A program made the translations under genes and the position numbers. From an uncultured Marinobacter sp. (GTDB lineage Bacteria; Pseudomonadota; Gammaproteobacteria; Pseudomonadales; Oleiphilaceae): a DNA stretch of 64,000 bases. The stretch is taken from positions 682,001-746,000 of the forward strand of contig NZ_CAMYMK010000007.1 in assembly GCF_947259545.1 (NCBI RefSeq), in the 5' to 3' direction. Below the pieces are notes generated by a model, which was given only the letters and a program-made list of their open reading frames with translations, did no database searches and was not told where the DNA came from. Shown piece by piece: positions 36,580 through 45,515 of the stretch (within the stretch, counting starts at the first letter, position 1; each line of letters opens with the position of its first letter).

Positions 36580-38075
36580 CGGCGCCGGTTATCCTCCATG
36601 CGGGAAAGAAATTCCTGCATGATCAGGGTGTAGAGCTCACCACCCAGGAAACGGTCCTCGACGCCCGCATCGATGCTGGGGTTGTCGTTGACCTCAATCA
36701 CCGCGACCCGGTTCCCGGACTGTTTGATGTCGACCCCGTAGAGGCCATTGCCGATCAACCGTGTAGCGTTCAGGGCGGCCTGAATGACATTTCGCGGCAC
36801 CTCATAGGTCGGCATGGTCTCGAATCCGCCGCTGTCCACTTCGGCTCCGCCGTGCTGGTAGATCTGCCAATGCCCTTTCACCATGTAGTATTTGCAGGCG
36901 TAGATGGCCCGGCCACCCAGTACGCCGATACGCCAATCGTAATCGGTGTAGAGGTATTCCTGGGCCAGCACCAGGGCGGATTGTTTGAAAAGCTCCTTCA
37001 GGCCCGCCTTCAGCGATTTCTCATCTACCGCCTTGGTTACCCCTCGTGAAAAGGCGCCGTCTGGAATCTTGATCACCGCCGGAAAGCCGAGCTCGCGGAC
37101 CACATGCTCCACGCTGTCTTTCTGGTCTTTCGACAGAATCAGGGTTTTGGGAGTGGGCACCTTGTTGTTCTTGAGCAGATCGGCGAGGAACACCTTGTTG
37201 GTGCAGCGCAGGATCGATACCGGATCATCAATCACCACCATGCCTTCGGCTTCTGCCTTGCGGGCAAAGCGGTAGGTATGGTGATCAATCGCCGTGGTCT
37301 CCCGGATGAACAGACCATCGTATTCCGGCAGGCGCATGTATTCGCGACGGGTAATCTGTTCCACATTGATACCGAGCTTACGTCCGGCCTTCTCAAAACG
37401 GCTGAGGGCGACCTTGTCGCTGGGGGGCATTTCCTCTTCCGGATTCACCAGTACCGCCAGATCAAAGCGATAGCGCCGACGCGTTCTGGGCTTGCGCCAG
37501 ACCATGCTGCTAAAGCGGTCAAAGGCCGTTGCGAAGACGTCCTGCTCCTTCTCATCCAGGTCCGCCGGTGCCGCCGGTTTCATGGATTCAATCTGCCAGG
37601 CCTTGCGGCGCTTGAAGACGATCTCCAGGATCGGGCACGGAAATCGCTCAAACAGGGCGCGCGCGACCGGCTTCAGGTCCGGGTGCTCTGCGTGGCCAAA
37701 GTAGGTGCGGATACGCACTTCGTGCGTAGCGTGGCGTTCGTCGCTGGCCGGATCAATCTCGGAACCCGCCGCGTCCAGCCAGTTAATGACGCTGACATCC
37801 AGCTCTTCCAGCTCCAGGGAAAACAGCCCTTTGCGACTCAGGTCGTTCAGGGTCATCACCGAAGGCACAACATGGTGACCGCGGGCTTCCGCCAGCAGCG
37901 AGCAGTAATAGCCCCGGCTCAGGTACTTCGCGCTCTGACACAGGTTGATGACCCGCACCCGGCTCGAAGCCGGCGCCGAGAACTGGAGGTACTGGTCAAA
38001 GGTGAGGACGTCCTCACTGGGATAGTACGGTGCCCAGTCTTTGGCGCGATCCACAACAATGAGCAAACGGGACAT
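36576..38075 (-). CDS. RimK-like ATP-grasp ligase with RLAN N-terminal domain
   Basis: The protein is 499 aa from ATG 38075, which is preceded by AGGGAGG; the 20-codon upstream extension is unlikely. Residues ~1-200 match the RLAN (RimK-like ATP-grasp N-terminal) domain: MSRLLIVVDRAKDWAPYYPS, NLCQSAKYLSRGYYCSLLAE. Residues ~280-490 are ATP-grasp: FPAVIKIPDGAFSRGV, LAQEYLYTDYDWRIGVL and the Mg-binding VIEVNDNPSIDAGVE. RimK relatives add amino acids, often glutamate, to peptides or proteins. Divergent from a GNAT-C39 peptidase gene, which I recall as a conserved pairing. Target unknown. Confidence 0.85.
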   Translation of the reverse strand: MSRLLIVVDRAKDWAPYYPSEDVLTFDQYLQFSAPASSRVRVINLCQSAKYLSRGYYCSLLAEARGHHVVPSVMTLNDLSRKGLFSLELEELDVSVINWLDAAGSEIDPASDERHATHEVRIRTYFGHAEHPDLKPVARALFERFPCPILEIVFKRRKAWQIESMKPAAPADLDEKEQDVFATAFDRFSSMVWRKPRTRRRYRFDLAVLVNPEEEMPPSDKVALSRFEKAGRKLGINVEQITRREYMRLPEYDGLFIRETTAIDHHTYRFARKAEAEGMVVIDDPVSILRCTNKVFLADLLKNNKVPTPKTLILSKDQKDSVEHVVRELGFPAVIKIPDGAFSRGVTKAVDEKSLKAGLKELFKQSALVLAQEYLYTDYDWRIGVLGGRAIYACKYYMVKGHWQIYQHGGAEVDSGGFETMPTYEVPRNVIQAALNATRLIGNGLYGVDIKQSGNRVAVIEVNDNPSIDAGVEDRFLGGELYTLIMQEFLSRMEDNRRR

Positions 38076-38271
38076 GGCATTCCTCCCTGAGGGTAAAGCC
38101 AGATAGAATTCCGGCAACAATACGCCGGCCCCCATACCTGCACAATCCTTTCAGAATGCGTGCTTTTACGCATGGTGGCACTATTTGCGCTTGTTGAACT
38201 CTCTACCATAATAGCCTCATACGGGAAGCACGCGAGCACACCCGACCACGATGTACCCAGGCACCACGATT

Positions 38272-39384
38272 ATGCCCGATCTGATCCTTCGCCAAGCCAC
38301 CCATGATGACCTGGATGCCCTGATACAGCTGGAGCACCGATGCTTCCGCGATGACCGCCTGTCCCGTCGGAGTTTCCGGCGTTTTCTGGAAATGCCCCGG
38401 GACCGGTTGATTATTGCCGAACAGGAAAATGAACTGGCGGGCTACTGCCTGGTGTTGATGAGCGCCGCAACCCGACTTGCCCGCATCTATTCCATCGCCG
38501 TCTCCCCTGACGTACGAGGCCAGGGTCTTGGTGAAAAGCTGGTGCAGGAAGCTGAAAAGGAGGCAGTGGAAGCGGATCGCATCGTGATGCGGCTGGAAGT
38601 GCGGGAGGACAACGCTGCTGCGATTAATCTCTACAGACGCCTGGGCTATCGTCAGTTCGGAACCTACCGGGACTACTATGAAGATCACGGCGACGCCCTG
38701 CGTTTCGAGCGTCGTATTCTGTTCTATGAACCGTCCCGTGAGTTCCCGAAAGTGCCCTACTACCCGCAAACCACGGAATTTTCCTGTGGGCCGGCGGCAC
38801 TGATCATGGCGATGGCAACCCTGGACGATCACCAGCCGGTAACCACCCTGGAAGAACTGAAACTGTGGCGCGAAGCCACCACCATCTTCATGTTGGCCGG
38901 TCACGGCGGCTGTGGCCCCCACGGACTGGCGCTGTCAGCCTGGAGCCGCGGCTTCCACGCCAGTGCCTGGATCAGCAAGGAAGGAGCGCTATTCAAGGAT
39001 ACCGTCAGAAACGACGACAAGAAACGGGTACTGGAGCTGGTGCACGAGGGTTTTCTGTACGACATCGGCCAGACCGGCATCCAGCTTCACCATGATCCGC
39101 TGACGCTCGACGGCCTGGAATCTGCCCTGCACGAAGGCCGCGTCCCGGTGATCCTGATCAGCACCTGGCAACTGAACCGCAGCCGCGTTCCCCACTGGGT
39201 CACCGTCTGCGCCATTGACGACCAGTTCGTCTACATTCACGATCCGGAAATCGACGTCGAAGCCGGTGAAACCGTCGCCGACAAACAATACCTGCCCATT
39301 GATCGCCGGGTCTTTGACAAGATGTCCCGTTATGGCCGCAATCAGCCATTACAGGCGGCAGTGATCGTCGGCCCGAAACGCTAA
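38272..39384 (+). CDS. GNAT acetyltransferase fused to C39-like cysteine peptidase
   Basis: The protein is 370 aa from ATG 38272 (MPDLILRQATHDDL); an ATG 7 codons earlier is the alternative. Residues 1-150 are a GNAT domain with the acetyl-CoA loop VRGQGLGEKL at 81-90 and NLYRRLGYRQFGTYRDYY at 119-136. Residues ~160-370 are a papain-like C39 domain: VPYYPQTTEFSCGPAAL with Cys172, VPHWVTVCAIDDQFVYIHDPE with the likely His and Asp. No signal or membrane helix, so unlike bacteriocin-exporter C39 domains. Paired divergently with the RimK-like ligase; the two may make and trim a modified peptide. Confidence 0.85.
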   Translation: MPDLILRQATHDDLDALIQLEHRCFRDDRLSRRSFRRFLEMPRDRLIIAEQENELAGYCLVLMSAATRLARIYSIAVSPDVRGQGLGEKLVQEAEKEAVEADRIVMRLEVREDNAAAINLYRRLGYRQFGTYRDYYEDHGDALRFERRILFYEPSREFPKVPYYPQTTEFSCGPAALIMAMATLDDHQPVTTLEELKLWREATTIFMLAGHGGCGPHGLALSAWSRGFHASAWISKEGALFKDTVRNDDKKRVLELVHEGFLYDIGQTGIQLHHDPLTLDGLESALHEGRVPVILISTWQLNRSRVPHWVTVCAIDDQFVYIHDPEIDVEAGETVADKQYLPIDRRVFDKMSRYGRNQPLQAAVIVGPKR

Positions 39385-39403
39385 GCCTGGGCCAGGCCGG
39401 CCA

Positions 39404-41464
39404 CTATCCAGTCCGCAGGGCCGCTTCCTTCAGCTCGGAGATATCATCCCGCAAGCGGGCAGCGGTTTCGAAATCCAGTTCCGAAGCGGCCTTGTACATC
39501 TCGTCTTCCAGCCGCGCCACTTCCTTGAGGACTTCCTGGGGTGACTTGTTACCGGTCCTGGCGCGGTACTGCTCGGCTTCTTCCGCCGCTTTCTCTCCCG
39601 GCCGTTCCGCCTTCCTGCGACCGCGACCGCCGCCGCCAGCACCTTCCATGATATCGGCAATCTTCTTGTTCAGCCCCTGCGGGGTAATGCCCTGTTCCAG
39701 ATTATGGGCTTCCTGTTTGGCACGCCGGCGTTCGGTCTCATCAATGGCCCTCTGCATGGAGCCGGTGATCCGATCACCATACAGAATGGCCTTGCCATGA
39801 ATGTTCCGGGCGGCACGACCGATGGTCTGGATCAGGGAGCGTTCGGAACGCAGGAAACCTTCCTTGTCCGCATCCAGAATGGACACCAGGGATACTTCCG
39901 GCATATCCAGACCTTCCCTCAGCAGGTTAATACCCACCAGCACATCAAACTCACCCCGGCGCAGGTCGCGAATGATTTCCACCCGCTCCACGGTGTCGAT
40001 GTCCGAGTGCAGATAACGAACCCTGATATCGTGCTCCATCAGGAAGTCCGTCAGATCCTCGGCCATACGCTTGGTCAGGGTGGTGACCAGCACACGCTCG
40101 TTAACCGCGGTGCGGGCACGGATTTCCGACAGCAGATCGTCCACCTGGGTGGACGCCGGGCGAACCTCGATTTCCGGATCCAGCAACCCGGTCGGCCGCA
40201 CCACCTGCTCAACCACCTGCCCGGCATGCTCGGCCTCGTAGTTACCGGGCGTTGCAGAGACGAAGATCATCTGGGGGGCAATCCGTTCCCACTCATCGAA
40301 CCGCATAGGGCGGTTATCCAGTGCCGAGGGCAACCGGAAGCCGTATTCCACCAGGGTTTCCTTCCGTGACCGGTCGCCTTTATACATGGCACCAATCTGC
40401 GGAATGGTGACGTGAGATTCGTCTACCACCAGCAAGGCGTTGGGAGGCAGGTAATCAAACAACGTGGGCGGCGCCTCACCGGGACGGCGGCCCGACAGAT
40501 AGCGGGAGTAGTTCTCGATGCCGTTACAGTAGCCCAACTCCATCATCATCTCGATGTCGTAGCGGGTACGTTCTTCCAGGCGCTGCGCTTCCACCAGACG
40601 GTTGTTGTCCCGCAACTGTTGCAGTCGTTCGTCCAGTTCCACCTTGATTCGTTCAACCGCGTCCAGCACGGTCTGCCTGGGTGTAACATAGTGGGACTTG
40701 GGGTAGATCGTAACCCGCGGCACCCGGCGCAGCACTTCTCCGGTAAGCGGGTCGAAATAGCTGAGGTTCTCCACCTCGTCATCAAACAACTCGATGCGGA
40801 TCGCTTCTTTCTCGGATTCCGCCGGGAACACATCAATCACATCGCCCCTGACCCGGTAATTGGCCCGGTGGAATTCCACATCATTGCGTGTGTACTGCAA
40901 CTCGGCCAGCCGGCGCAGGATGTCACGCTGATCGATCTGATCCCCCCGATCCAGGTGCAGCATCATTTTCAGGTAGGACTGCGGATCACCCAGACCATAA
41001 ATCGAGGAGACCGTGGCCACGATGATGGCATCCGGCCGTTCCAGCAACGCCTTGGTGGCGGACAGGCGCATCTGTTCTATGTGCTCGTTGATGGACGCGT
41101 CCTTCTCGATAAACGTGTCCGAGGACGGCACATACGCTTCCGGCTGGTAGTAATCGTAGTAGGAAACGAAGTACTCAACGGCGTTGTCCGGAAAAAATTC
41201 CCTGAACTCCCCATACAACTGCGCCGCCAGGGTTTTGTTGTGCGCCATGATGATGGTGGGCCGCTGCACCTGCTGGATCACATTGGCAATGCTGAATGTC
41301 TTGCCCGAGCCGGTAACCCCCAACAGCGTCTGGTGTGCCAGCCCCGACTGAATACCATCCACCAGTTCGGCAATCGCCTTGGGCTGATCCCCGGCGGGCT
41401 GGAAGGGAGAATCGACCTTGAACGCACCGTCTTTCATAAGGGCGCCGGTTTCTGAAGTGGCCAT
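39404..41464 (-). CDS. uvrB: UvrABC system protein B
   Basis: The 686-aa damage-recognition helicase is part of nucleotide excision repair. Walker A is [14 protein letters not shown] (~49-62), [12 protein letters not shown] is the beta-hairpin that inserts at lesions, [21 protein letters not shown] follows, and [17 protein letters not shown] and QTIGRAARN are helicase motifs V and VI. The C-terminal UVR/UvrC-binding motif [22 protein letters not shown] ends the protein. Normal length. Divergent from the aminotransferase gene. Confidence 0.98.
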   Translation of the reverse strand: MATSETGALMKDGAFKVDSPFQPAGDQPKAIAELVDGIQSGLAHQTLLGVTGSGKTFSIANVIQQVQRPTIIMAHNKTLAAQLYGEFREFFPDNAVEYFVSYYDYYQPEAYVPSSDTFIEKDASINEHIEQMRLSATKALLERPDAIIVATVSSIYGLGDPQSYLKMMLHLDRGDQIDQRDILRRLAELQYTRNDVEFHRANYRVRGDVIDVFPAESEKEAIRIELFDDEVENLSYFDPLTGEVLRRVPRVTIYPKSHYVTPRQTVLDAVERIKVELDERLQQLRDNNRLVEAQRLEERTRYDIEMMMELGYCNGIENYSRYLSGRRPGEAPPTLFDYLPPNALLVVDESHVTIPQIGAMYKGDRSRKETLVEYGFRLPSALDNRPMRFDEWERIAPQMIFVSATPGNYEAEHAGQVVEQVVRPTGLLDPEIEVRPASTQVDDLLSEIRARTAVNERVLVTTLTKRMAEDLTDFLMEHDIRVRYLHSDIDTVERVEIIRDLRRGEFDVLVGINLLREGLDMPEVSLVSILDADKEGFLRSERSLIQTIGRAARNIHGKAILYGDRITGSMQRAIDETERRRAKQEAHNLEQGITPQGLNKKIADIMEGAGGGGRGRRKAERPGEKAAEEAEQYRARTGNKSPQEVLKEVARLEDEMYKAASELDFETAARLRDDISELKEAALRTG

Positions 41465-41647
41465 GATTGGCAGACAACCTCCACTGAATGGTTCGAAAAT
41501 TCTATTGATGCATACTACAGAGAAATTTATCGTTGCGCTGGCTTCATGGTACCATCACTGCGATCGACGACCGCCCGCAAACTAACCGGAACAATGGTAT
41601 GCCGGCGCGTCGGAGCCCTATCAGACGCAGCTTTAAGGAGCGCAAGT

Positions 41648-42832
41648 TTGGACCTTCAACTTTCCAGCCGAGTACAGGCAATCAAGCCCTCTCCCACCCT
41701 CGCTGTCACCAACAAAGCAGCCGAATTACGCGCTGCTGGCCAGGACATTATCGGCCTCGGTGCCGGCGAGCCGGACTTCGACACCCCTGAACACATCAAG
41801 CAGGCAGCCATGGAGGCCATCAAAAACGGCCAGACCAAGTACACTGCCGTAGATGGTACGCCCGCGCTGAAAAAGGCGATTATTGCGAAGTTCAAACGGG
41901 ACAACGGCCTGGAATACGAAGCCAACCAGATCCTGGTAAGCAGTGGTGGCAAACAGAGCTTTTTCAACCTCGCTCTCGCCACCCTGAATGCCGGTGACGA
42001 AGCCATCATCCCGGCTCCGTACTGGGTATCCTACCCGGATATGGTGCTGGTAGCCGAAGGCAAGCCGGTGATCATCGAAACCACCGCGGACACCCGCTTC
42101 AAGATCACCCCGGAACAGCTGGAAAACGCCATCACCGAGCGTACCCGCCTGTTCGTGATCAACAGCCCGTCCAACCCCAGCGGCATGGCCTACACCCAGG
42201 AAGAGCTTCAGGCCATCGGCGACGTGCTGAAAAAGCACCCGCAGATCATGATCGCCACCGACGACATGTACGAGCCAATCCTGTGGACCGGTAAGCCGTT
42301 TTGCAACATCCTGAACGCCACACCGGAGCTGTATGACCGCACGTTCGTTCTGAACGGTGTGTCCAAGGCCTACTCCATGACGGGCTGGCGTATCGGCTAC
42401 GCCGCTGGCCCGGCGAAAATCATCGGCGCCATGAAGAAGATCCAGTCCCAGAGCACGTCCAACCCCGCGTCAATCTCCCAGGCTGCCGCCCAGGCTGCTC
42501 TGGAAGGCCCGCAGGACTGCGTTGGTGAGATGGTCAAAGCGTTCAAGGAACGTCATGACTGGCTGGTAGAGGCCCTGAACAAGCTACCAGGCGTTGAGTG
42601 CCTGAACGGCGACGGCACTTTCTATGTGTTCCCGAGCTTCCAGGGTGCTATTGATGCCGACAGCAGCGTCAGCACCGATGTTGAGTTTGCCGAGAAGCTG
42701 CTGACCGAAGCAGGCGTAGCCCTGGTTCCGGGTTCAGCGTTCGGCTGCCCGGGCCATATGCGCCTGAGTTTTGCGACCAGCATGGATAACCTGAAAAAGG
42801 CCATCGAGCGGTTGCAGAAAGCCCTCGGCTAA
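41648..42832 (+). CDS. Class I pyridoxal-phosphate aminotransferase (aspartate aminotransferase type)
   Basis: The product is 394 aa if started at TTG 41648 (DLQLSSRVQAIKPSPTLAVT), which has AAGGAG about 9 nt upstream and gives the normal family length; the frame is open back to 41546 but that segment is not family-like. IGLGAGEPDFDTPEHIK, VSSGGKQSFFNLALA, INSPSNPSGMAYT and NGVSKAYSMTGWRIGYAAG (PLP lysine) are signatures of the bacterial class Ib aspartate aminotransferases. It transfers amino groups between aspartate and 2-oxoglutarate, with possible aromatic activity. Single gene before the second tRNA-Asn. Confidence 0.93.
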   Translation: MDLQLSSRVQAIKPSPTLAVTNKAAELRAAGQDIIGLGAGEPDFDTPEHIKQAAMEAIKNGQTKYTAVDGTPALKKAIIAKFKRDNGLEYEANQILVSSGGKQSFFNLALATLNAGDEAIIPAPYWVSYPDMVLVAEGKPVIIETTADTRFKITPEQLENAITERTRLFVINSPSNPSGMAYTQEELQAIGDVLKKHPQIMIATDDMYEPILWTGKPFCNILNATPELYDRTFVLNGVSKAYSMTGWRIGYAAGPAKIIGAMKKIQSQSTSNPASISQAAAQAALEGPQDCVGEMVKAFKERHDWLVEALNKLPGVECLNGDGTFYVFPSFQGAIDADSSVSTDVEFAEKLLTEAGVALVPGSAFGCPGHMRLSFATSMDNLKKAIERLQKALG

Positions 42833-42849
42833 AAAGTTTTGGCCAGGGG

Positions 42850-42878
42850 TTGACGGGGCGGTATAGCCACCTTAATAT
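42850..42878 (+). promoter_or_regulatory. Promoter of second tRNA-Asn
   Basis: TTGACG (42850-42855), 17-bp spacer, TAATAT (42873-42878). The tRNA begins 25 bp later. It starts only 17 bp after the aminotransferase stop. Confidence 0.8.
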
Positions 42879-42902
42879 ACGCGCCTCGTCACACGACGAC
42901 GT

Positions 42903-42978
42903 TCCCCGATAGCTCAGTTGGTAGAGCAACGGACTGTTAATCCGTTTGTCGCTGGTTCGAGCCCAGCTCGGGGAGCCA
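42903..42978 (+). tRNA. tRNA-Asn (anticodon GTT), copy 2
   Basis: The 76-nt gene is identical in every base to the copy at 28342-28417, including the encoded CCA. Flanking promoter and terminator sequences differ between the copies, so the duplication is old or the genes are kept identical by conversion. Confidence 0.98.
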
Positions 42979-42990
42979 CTATTCTGAAAG

Positions 42991-43021
42991 CCCGCTAATT
43001 CTATGAGTTAGCGGGTTTTTT
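42991..43021 (+). terminator. Rho-independent terminator of second tRNA-Asn
   Basis: CCCGCTAA (42991-42998) pairs with TTAGCGGG (43008-43015), followed by six T. It is 12 nt after the tRNA. Confidence 0.88.
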
Positions 43022-43107
43022 CGTTTTTGGCCTTTATGGTTTGTATTCCTGGCTGGATTGGTGGTTGCTGTTTTGGTTCTGCCCTAGCCTTTTAGCTTGG
43101 CGGGAAT

Positions 43108-43215
43108 GGTGCGGATGGAACCCCCTCCCAAAAACCGCTACAAGCACATCCGTGTGCGCTTCTCTCCGGCCATCCATGGCCTCCGAAATTTTTGGGAGGG
43201 GGCTCCATCCGCACC
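43108..43215 (+). repeat. Hairpin repeat element, copy 2
   Basis: The 27-bp arms 43108-43134 and 43189-43215 are complementary except one A/C position. The distal arm begins GGTGCGGATGGAACCCC. The 54-nt core holds two small inverted repeats: CACATCCGTGTG (43145-43156) and GGCCATCCATGGCC (43168-43181). Same orientation as copy 1, opposite to copy 3. Core is 46/54 identical to copy 3 by my count. Confidence 0.9.
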
Positions 43216-43243
43216 ACTTTGACAATATTGCGATAGTCATCAA

Positions 43244-43277
43244 CGTAGGTCGGATTAGGCGCAGCCGTAATCCGACA
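43244..43277 (+). repeat. 34-bp REP-like repeat, forward copy
   Basis: A GTCGGATTA...TAATCCGAC palindrome around GGCGCAGCCG, with flanking CGTAG. An exact inverted copy lies at 43367-43400. I recall this sequence as an abundant intergenic repeat in several gammaproteobacteria. Confidence 0.88.
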
Positions 43278-43366
43278 ATTTTGGTCGCACATACGGTGTG
43301 AAACGCTTTGCCGGATTAACATAGCCTCGGCCAATAATCATGCCCGCGCACTGGGTACAAATGTCA

Positions 43367-43400
43367 TGTCGGATTACGGCTGCGCCTAATCCGACCTACG
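43367..43400 (-). repeat. 34-bp REP-like repeat, inverted copy
   Basis: Exact reverse complement of 43244-43277. The two are separated by 89 bp with no gene, forming a head-to-head pair like the REP doublets of other bacteria. Confidence 0.88.
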
Positions 43401-43431
43401 CGTTCCGAGACTATATCTCTGAAGCTTAATT

Positions 43432-43539
43432 GGGGTGATGGGGCCTTTCTCCCAAAAATTTTGAGGGCCAAGGATGGCCCGAAAGAAGCGCACATGGATG
43501 TGCTCGTAGCGGTTTTTGGGAGAAAGGCCCCATCACCCC
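43432..43539 (-). repeat. Hairpin repeat element, copy 3 (inverted)
   Basis: The 27-bp arms 43432-43458 and 43513-43539 are perfectly complementary. The distal arm begins GGGGTGATGGGGCCTTT, unlike copies 1 and 2. Read on the minus strand the 54-nt core starts CCGCTACGAGCACATCC and contains CACATCCATGTG and GGCCATCCTTGGCC, matching copy 2. It ends 51 bp before the pyrF stop. Confidence 0.9.
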
Positions 43540-43590
43540 TGACACCAAACCTCAAAGGCTAGGGCCGAACTAGAACGCCAGGCACCAAGG

Positions 43591-44301
43591 TCAGAGGGCC
43601 ACGACCTCAGAGTGAATAGCTTCCAACGCCGCCAGAGGATCAGCCGCCTGGGTAATCGGACGGCCGATAACCAGGTAATCGGACCCGGCCTTGAGGGCAT
43701 CTGTGGGGGTCATGATGCGTTGCTGGTCGCCTTTGGCGGCGCTCAGGGGGCGGATGCCCGGGGTGATCAGTTTGAAGTCGGTGCCCTGCTCGGCTTTCAG
43801 CTTGGGGGCTTCCTGGGCGGAGCAGACGACGCCGTCGAGGCCGCAGTTTTTGGTGAGGGTGGCCAGGCGGGAGACGTGAGCCTCCGGGCTTTCGGTGATG
43901 CCGATACCGGCCAGGTCGTTGGCGGACATGCTGGTCAGCACAGTGACTGCGATCAGCAGCGGGCGGTCAGCGCCGAAGGCTTCCAGGCGCTCGCGGCAGG
44001 CAACCATCATGTTTTCGCCGCCGGAGGCGTGGACGTTCACCATCCACACGCCAAGATCCGCCGCCGCCGCTACTGCTGCAGAGGTGGTATTGGGGATATC
44101 GTGGAATTTAAGATCCAGGAACACATCGAAACCACGGTCCTGCAGACTACGTACCAGCGACGGGCCGGAACGGGTGAACAGCTCCTTGCCGACTTTCAGG
44201 CGACACTTGGCCGGGTCCAGTTGATCCACCAGCGCCAGCGCCGGGTTTTCTGAGGGAAAATCGAGAGCGACGATGATCTTCGGGTCATTGTTGGCTTGCA
44301 C
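43591..44301 (-). CDS. pyrF: Orotidine 5'-phosphate decarboxylase
   Basis: The 236-aa enzyme converts OMP to UMP, the last step of UMP synthesis. The pattern [32 protein letters not shown], the catalytic [12 protein letters not shown] (Asp-x-Lys-x-x-Asp), [18 protein letters not shown] and [14 protein letters not shown] is complete. It lies 44 bp downstream of lapB, the usual position at the end of the rpsA-ihfB-lapAB cluster. No clear terminator follows; the repeat block at 43.1-43.5 kb begins beyond it. Confidence 0.97.
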   Translation of the reverse strand: MQANNDPKIIVALDFPSENPALALVDQLDPAKCRLKVGKELFTRSGPSLVRSLQDRGFDVFLDLKFHDIPNTTSAAVAAAADLGVWMVNVHASGGENMMVACRERLEAFGADRPLLIAVTVLTSMSANDLAGIGITESPEAHVSRLATLTKNCGLDGVVCSAQEAPKLKAEQGTDFKLITPGIRPLSAAKGDQQRIMTPTDALKAGSDYLVIGRPITQAADPLAALEAIHSEVVAL

Positions 44302-44345
44302 GGTCGGGTCCTGCGGGTAATCGGGTTAAATGGGCTTCAAAGGGG

Positions 44346-45515
44346 CTATTCGGCTTCCACGCCCTGGATCGGGCGAACGGTTTCCCACTGTTTGCAGCTG
44401 GGGCATAGCCAGTGCAGCTGACGGCCAGAGAAACCACAGTTGACGCATCGGTATACCGGACGGTTGGCCAGAATCAGGTGGCCAATACGACTGACGAGGC
44501 GACCTTCGTCAGTCGTCATGCCTTTCTCGTAACCAGCCAGCTCCACCAGGCGCAACAACCCCCGGACACTGGGCCGAACTTCCAGTTCCAGGCGCAACAA
44601 ATCGATGGCGGCTGGCCGGCCGGACGCCCGCTCCACCGACTCCACCAGCGCCAACAGTAGGCTGGTGCTGGGCCATGCTTCGTACAACTTACGGAGTTTC
44701 TTTACCAAACGACCGATGTCACCGTGTTCATGCTCCAGCTTCATCAGGCGATCAACGGCCTCGGAACCAAACTCCGGGTTCTGATCGAATACCTTAAGGC
44801 TCTGGTTGGCGGCCTCCTTGAAGCTACCCTGCCGCACCTGCAATCTCATGATGATAAACGTGGCGCGGACGCAGGACCGGTCATACTCCAGTGCTTCTTT
44901 GGCCAGCTTCTGGGCACCCCAACGGTCATCACTCTTGAGGGCTTCATCCGCAAGCTCACAGGTGATGTAGGCCAGCGATTTCAGGACAGCCGGGTCAGTC
45001 TGGCCACTTGTCAGGGTTCGGGCGACCTGGGCGGCTTTCTCCCACTCTTTTTCCTGCTGATACAGTTCAATCAGCTGTAAAGCCGATTTCCGACCGTATT
45101 CCCGATCCCCCATCAATTCATGCAGCAATGCTTCGGCCCTGTCCAGAAGACCGGCGTTCAGATAATCCAAAGCGAGCTCTAAGGTTACTTGTGGGGAAAA
45201 TCGGGTTGGAAGCTCGGGACGGGCAAGCAGGTTTTGGTGAATCAGAATCGCCCTGTCGGTTTCGCCCTTGTGGCGGAAATGAGCACCGATGGATAGGTGC
45301 AGGCTAACTGTGTCGCGATTTACGGCCAGGGACTGGACAAAGTTCTCTACCGCCTGGTCGGAATAGTTGGTGAACAGAAACTGAAGACGATCCCGCACCG
45401 ACTCTTCATCTGAAATGGCTTTCTTTGAACGCCGTGAGGAACTGCCAAGGCGCCCGGCAAACCAGCCAGCCGCGACCGCAATTGTCAGAAGCAGCCATTG
45501 AAGCACTATGTCCAT
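44346..45515 (-). CDS. lapB: Lipopolysaccharide assembly protein B
   Basis: The protein has 389 aa. One N-terminal membrane helix (VLQWLLLTIAVAAGWFAG) is followed by TPR repeats from about residue 65 to 330. The C-terminal rubredoxin-like zinc site is YRCVNCGFSGRQLHWLCPSCKQW. This is the LapB/YciM design. It regulates LpxC turnover through FtsH and so controls LPS synthesis at the inner membrane. Overlaps the lapA stop by one base, indicating coupling. Confidence 0.95.
   Translation of the reverse strand: MDIVLQWLLLTIAVAAGWFAGRLGSSSRRSKKAISDEESVRDRLQFLFTNYSDQAVENFVQSLAVNRDTVSLHLSIGAHFRHKGETDRAILIHQNLLARPELPTRFSPQVTLELALDYLNAGLLDRAEALLHELMGDREYGRKSALQLIELYQQEKEWEKAAQVARTLTSGQTDPAVLKSLAYITCELADEALKSDDRWGAQKLAKEALEYDRSCVRATFIIMRLQVRQGSFKEAANQSLKVFDQNPEFGSEAVDRLMKLEHEHGDIGRLVKKLRKLYEAWPSTSLLLALVESVERASGRPAAIDLLRLELEVRPSVRGLLRLVELAGYEKGMTTDEGRLVSRIGHLILANRPVYRCVNCGFSGRQLHWLCPSCKQWETVRPIQGVEAE

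Noticed and set aside
43432..43539. Hairpin elements as ordinary Rho-independent terminators
   Set aside because: Stem arms are 27-28 bp with a 53-54-nt structured core, no T-run follows the stem, and one copy lies upstream of a gene in its leader rather than at its end.
43041..43555. Short open frames in the repeat block (plus 43041-43301, minus 43364-43555)
   Set aside because: They translate the hairpin and REP repeats themselves, giving the same peptide strings from different copies; no ribosome-binding sites.
42903..43590. Integrated island or attachment site at the tRNA-Asn gene
   Set aside because: No integrase, no duplicated tRNA 3' end adjacent, and core genes continue on both sides; the second tRNA copy is a complete gene.
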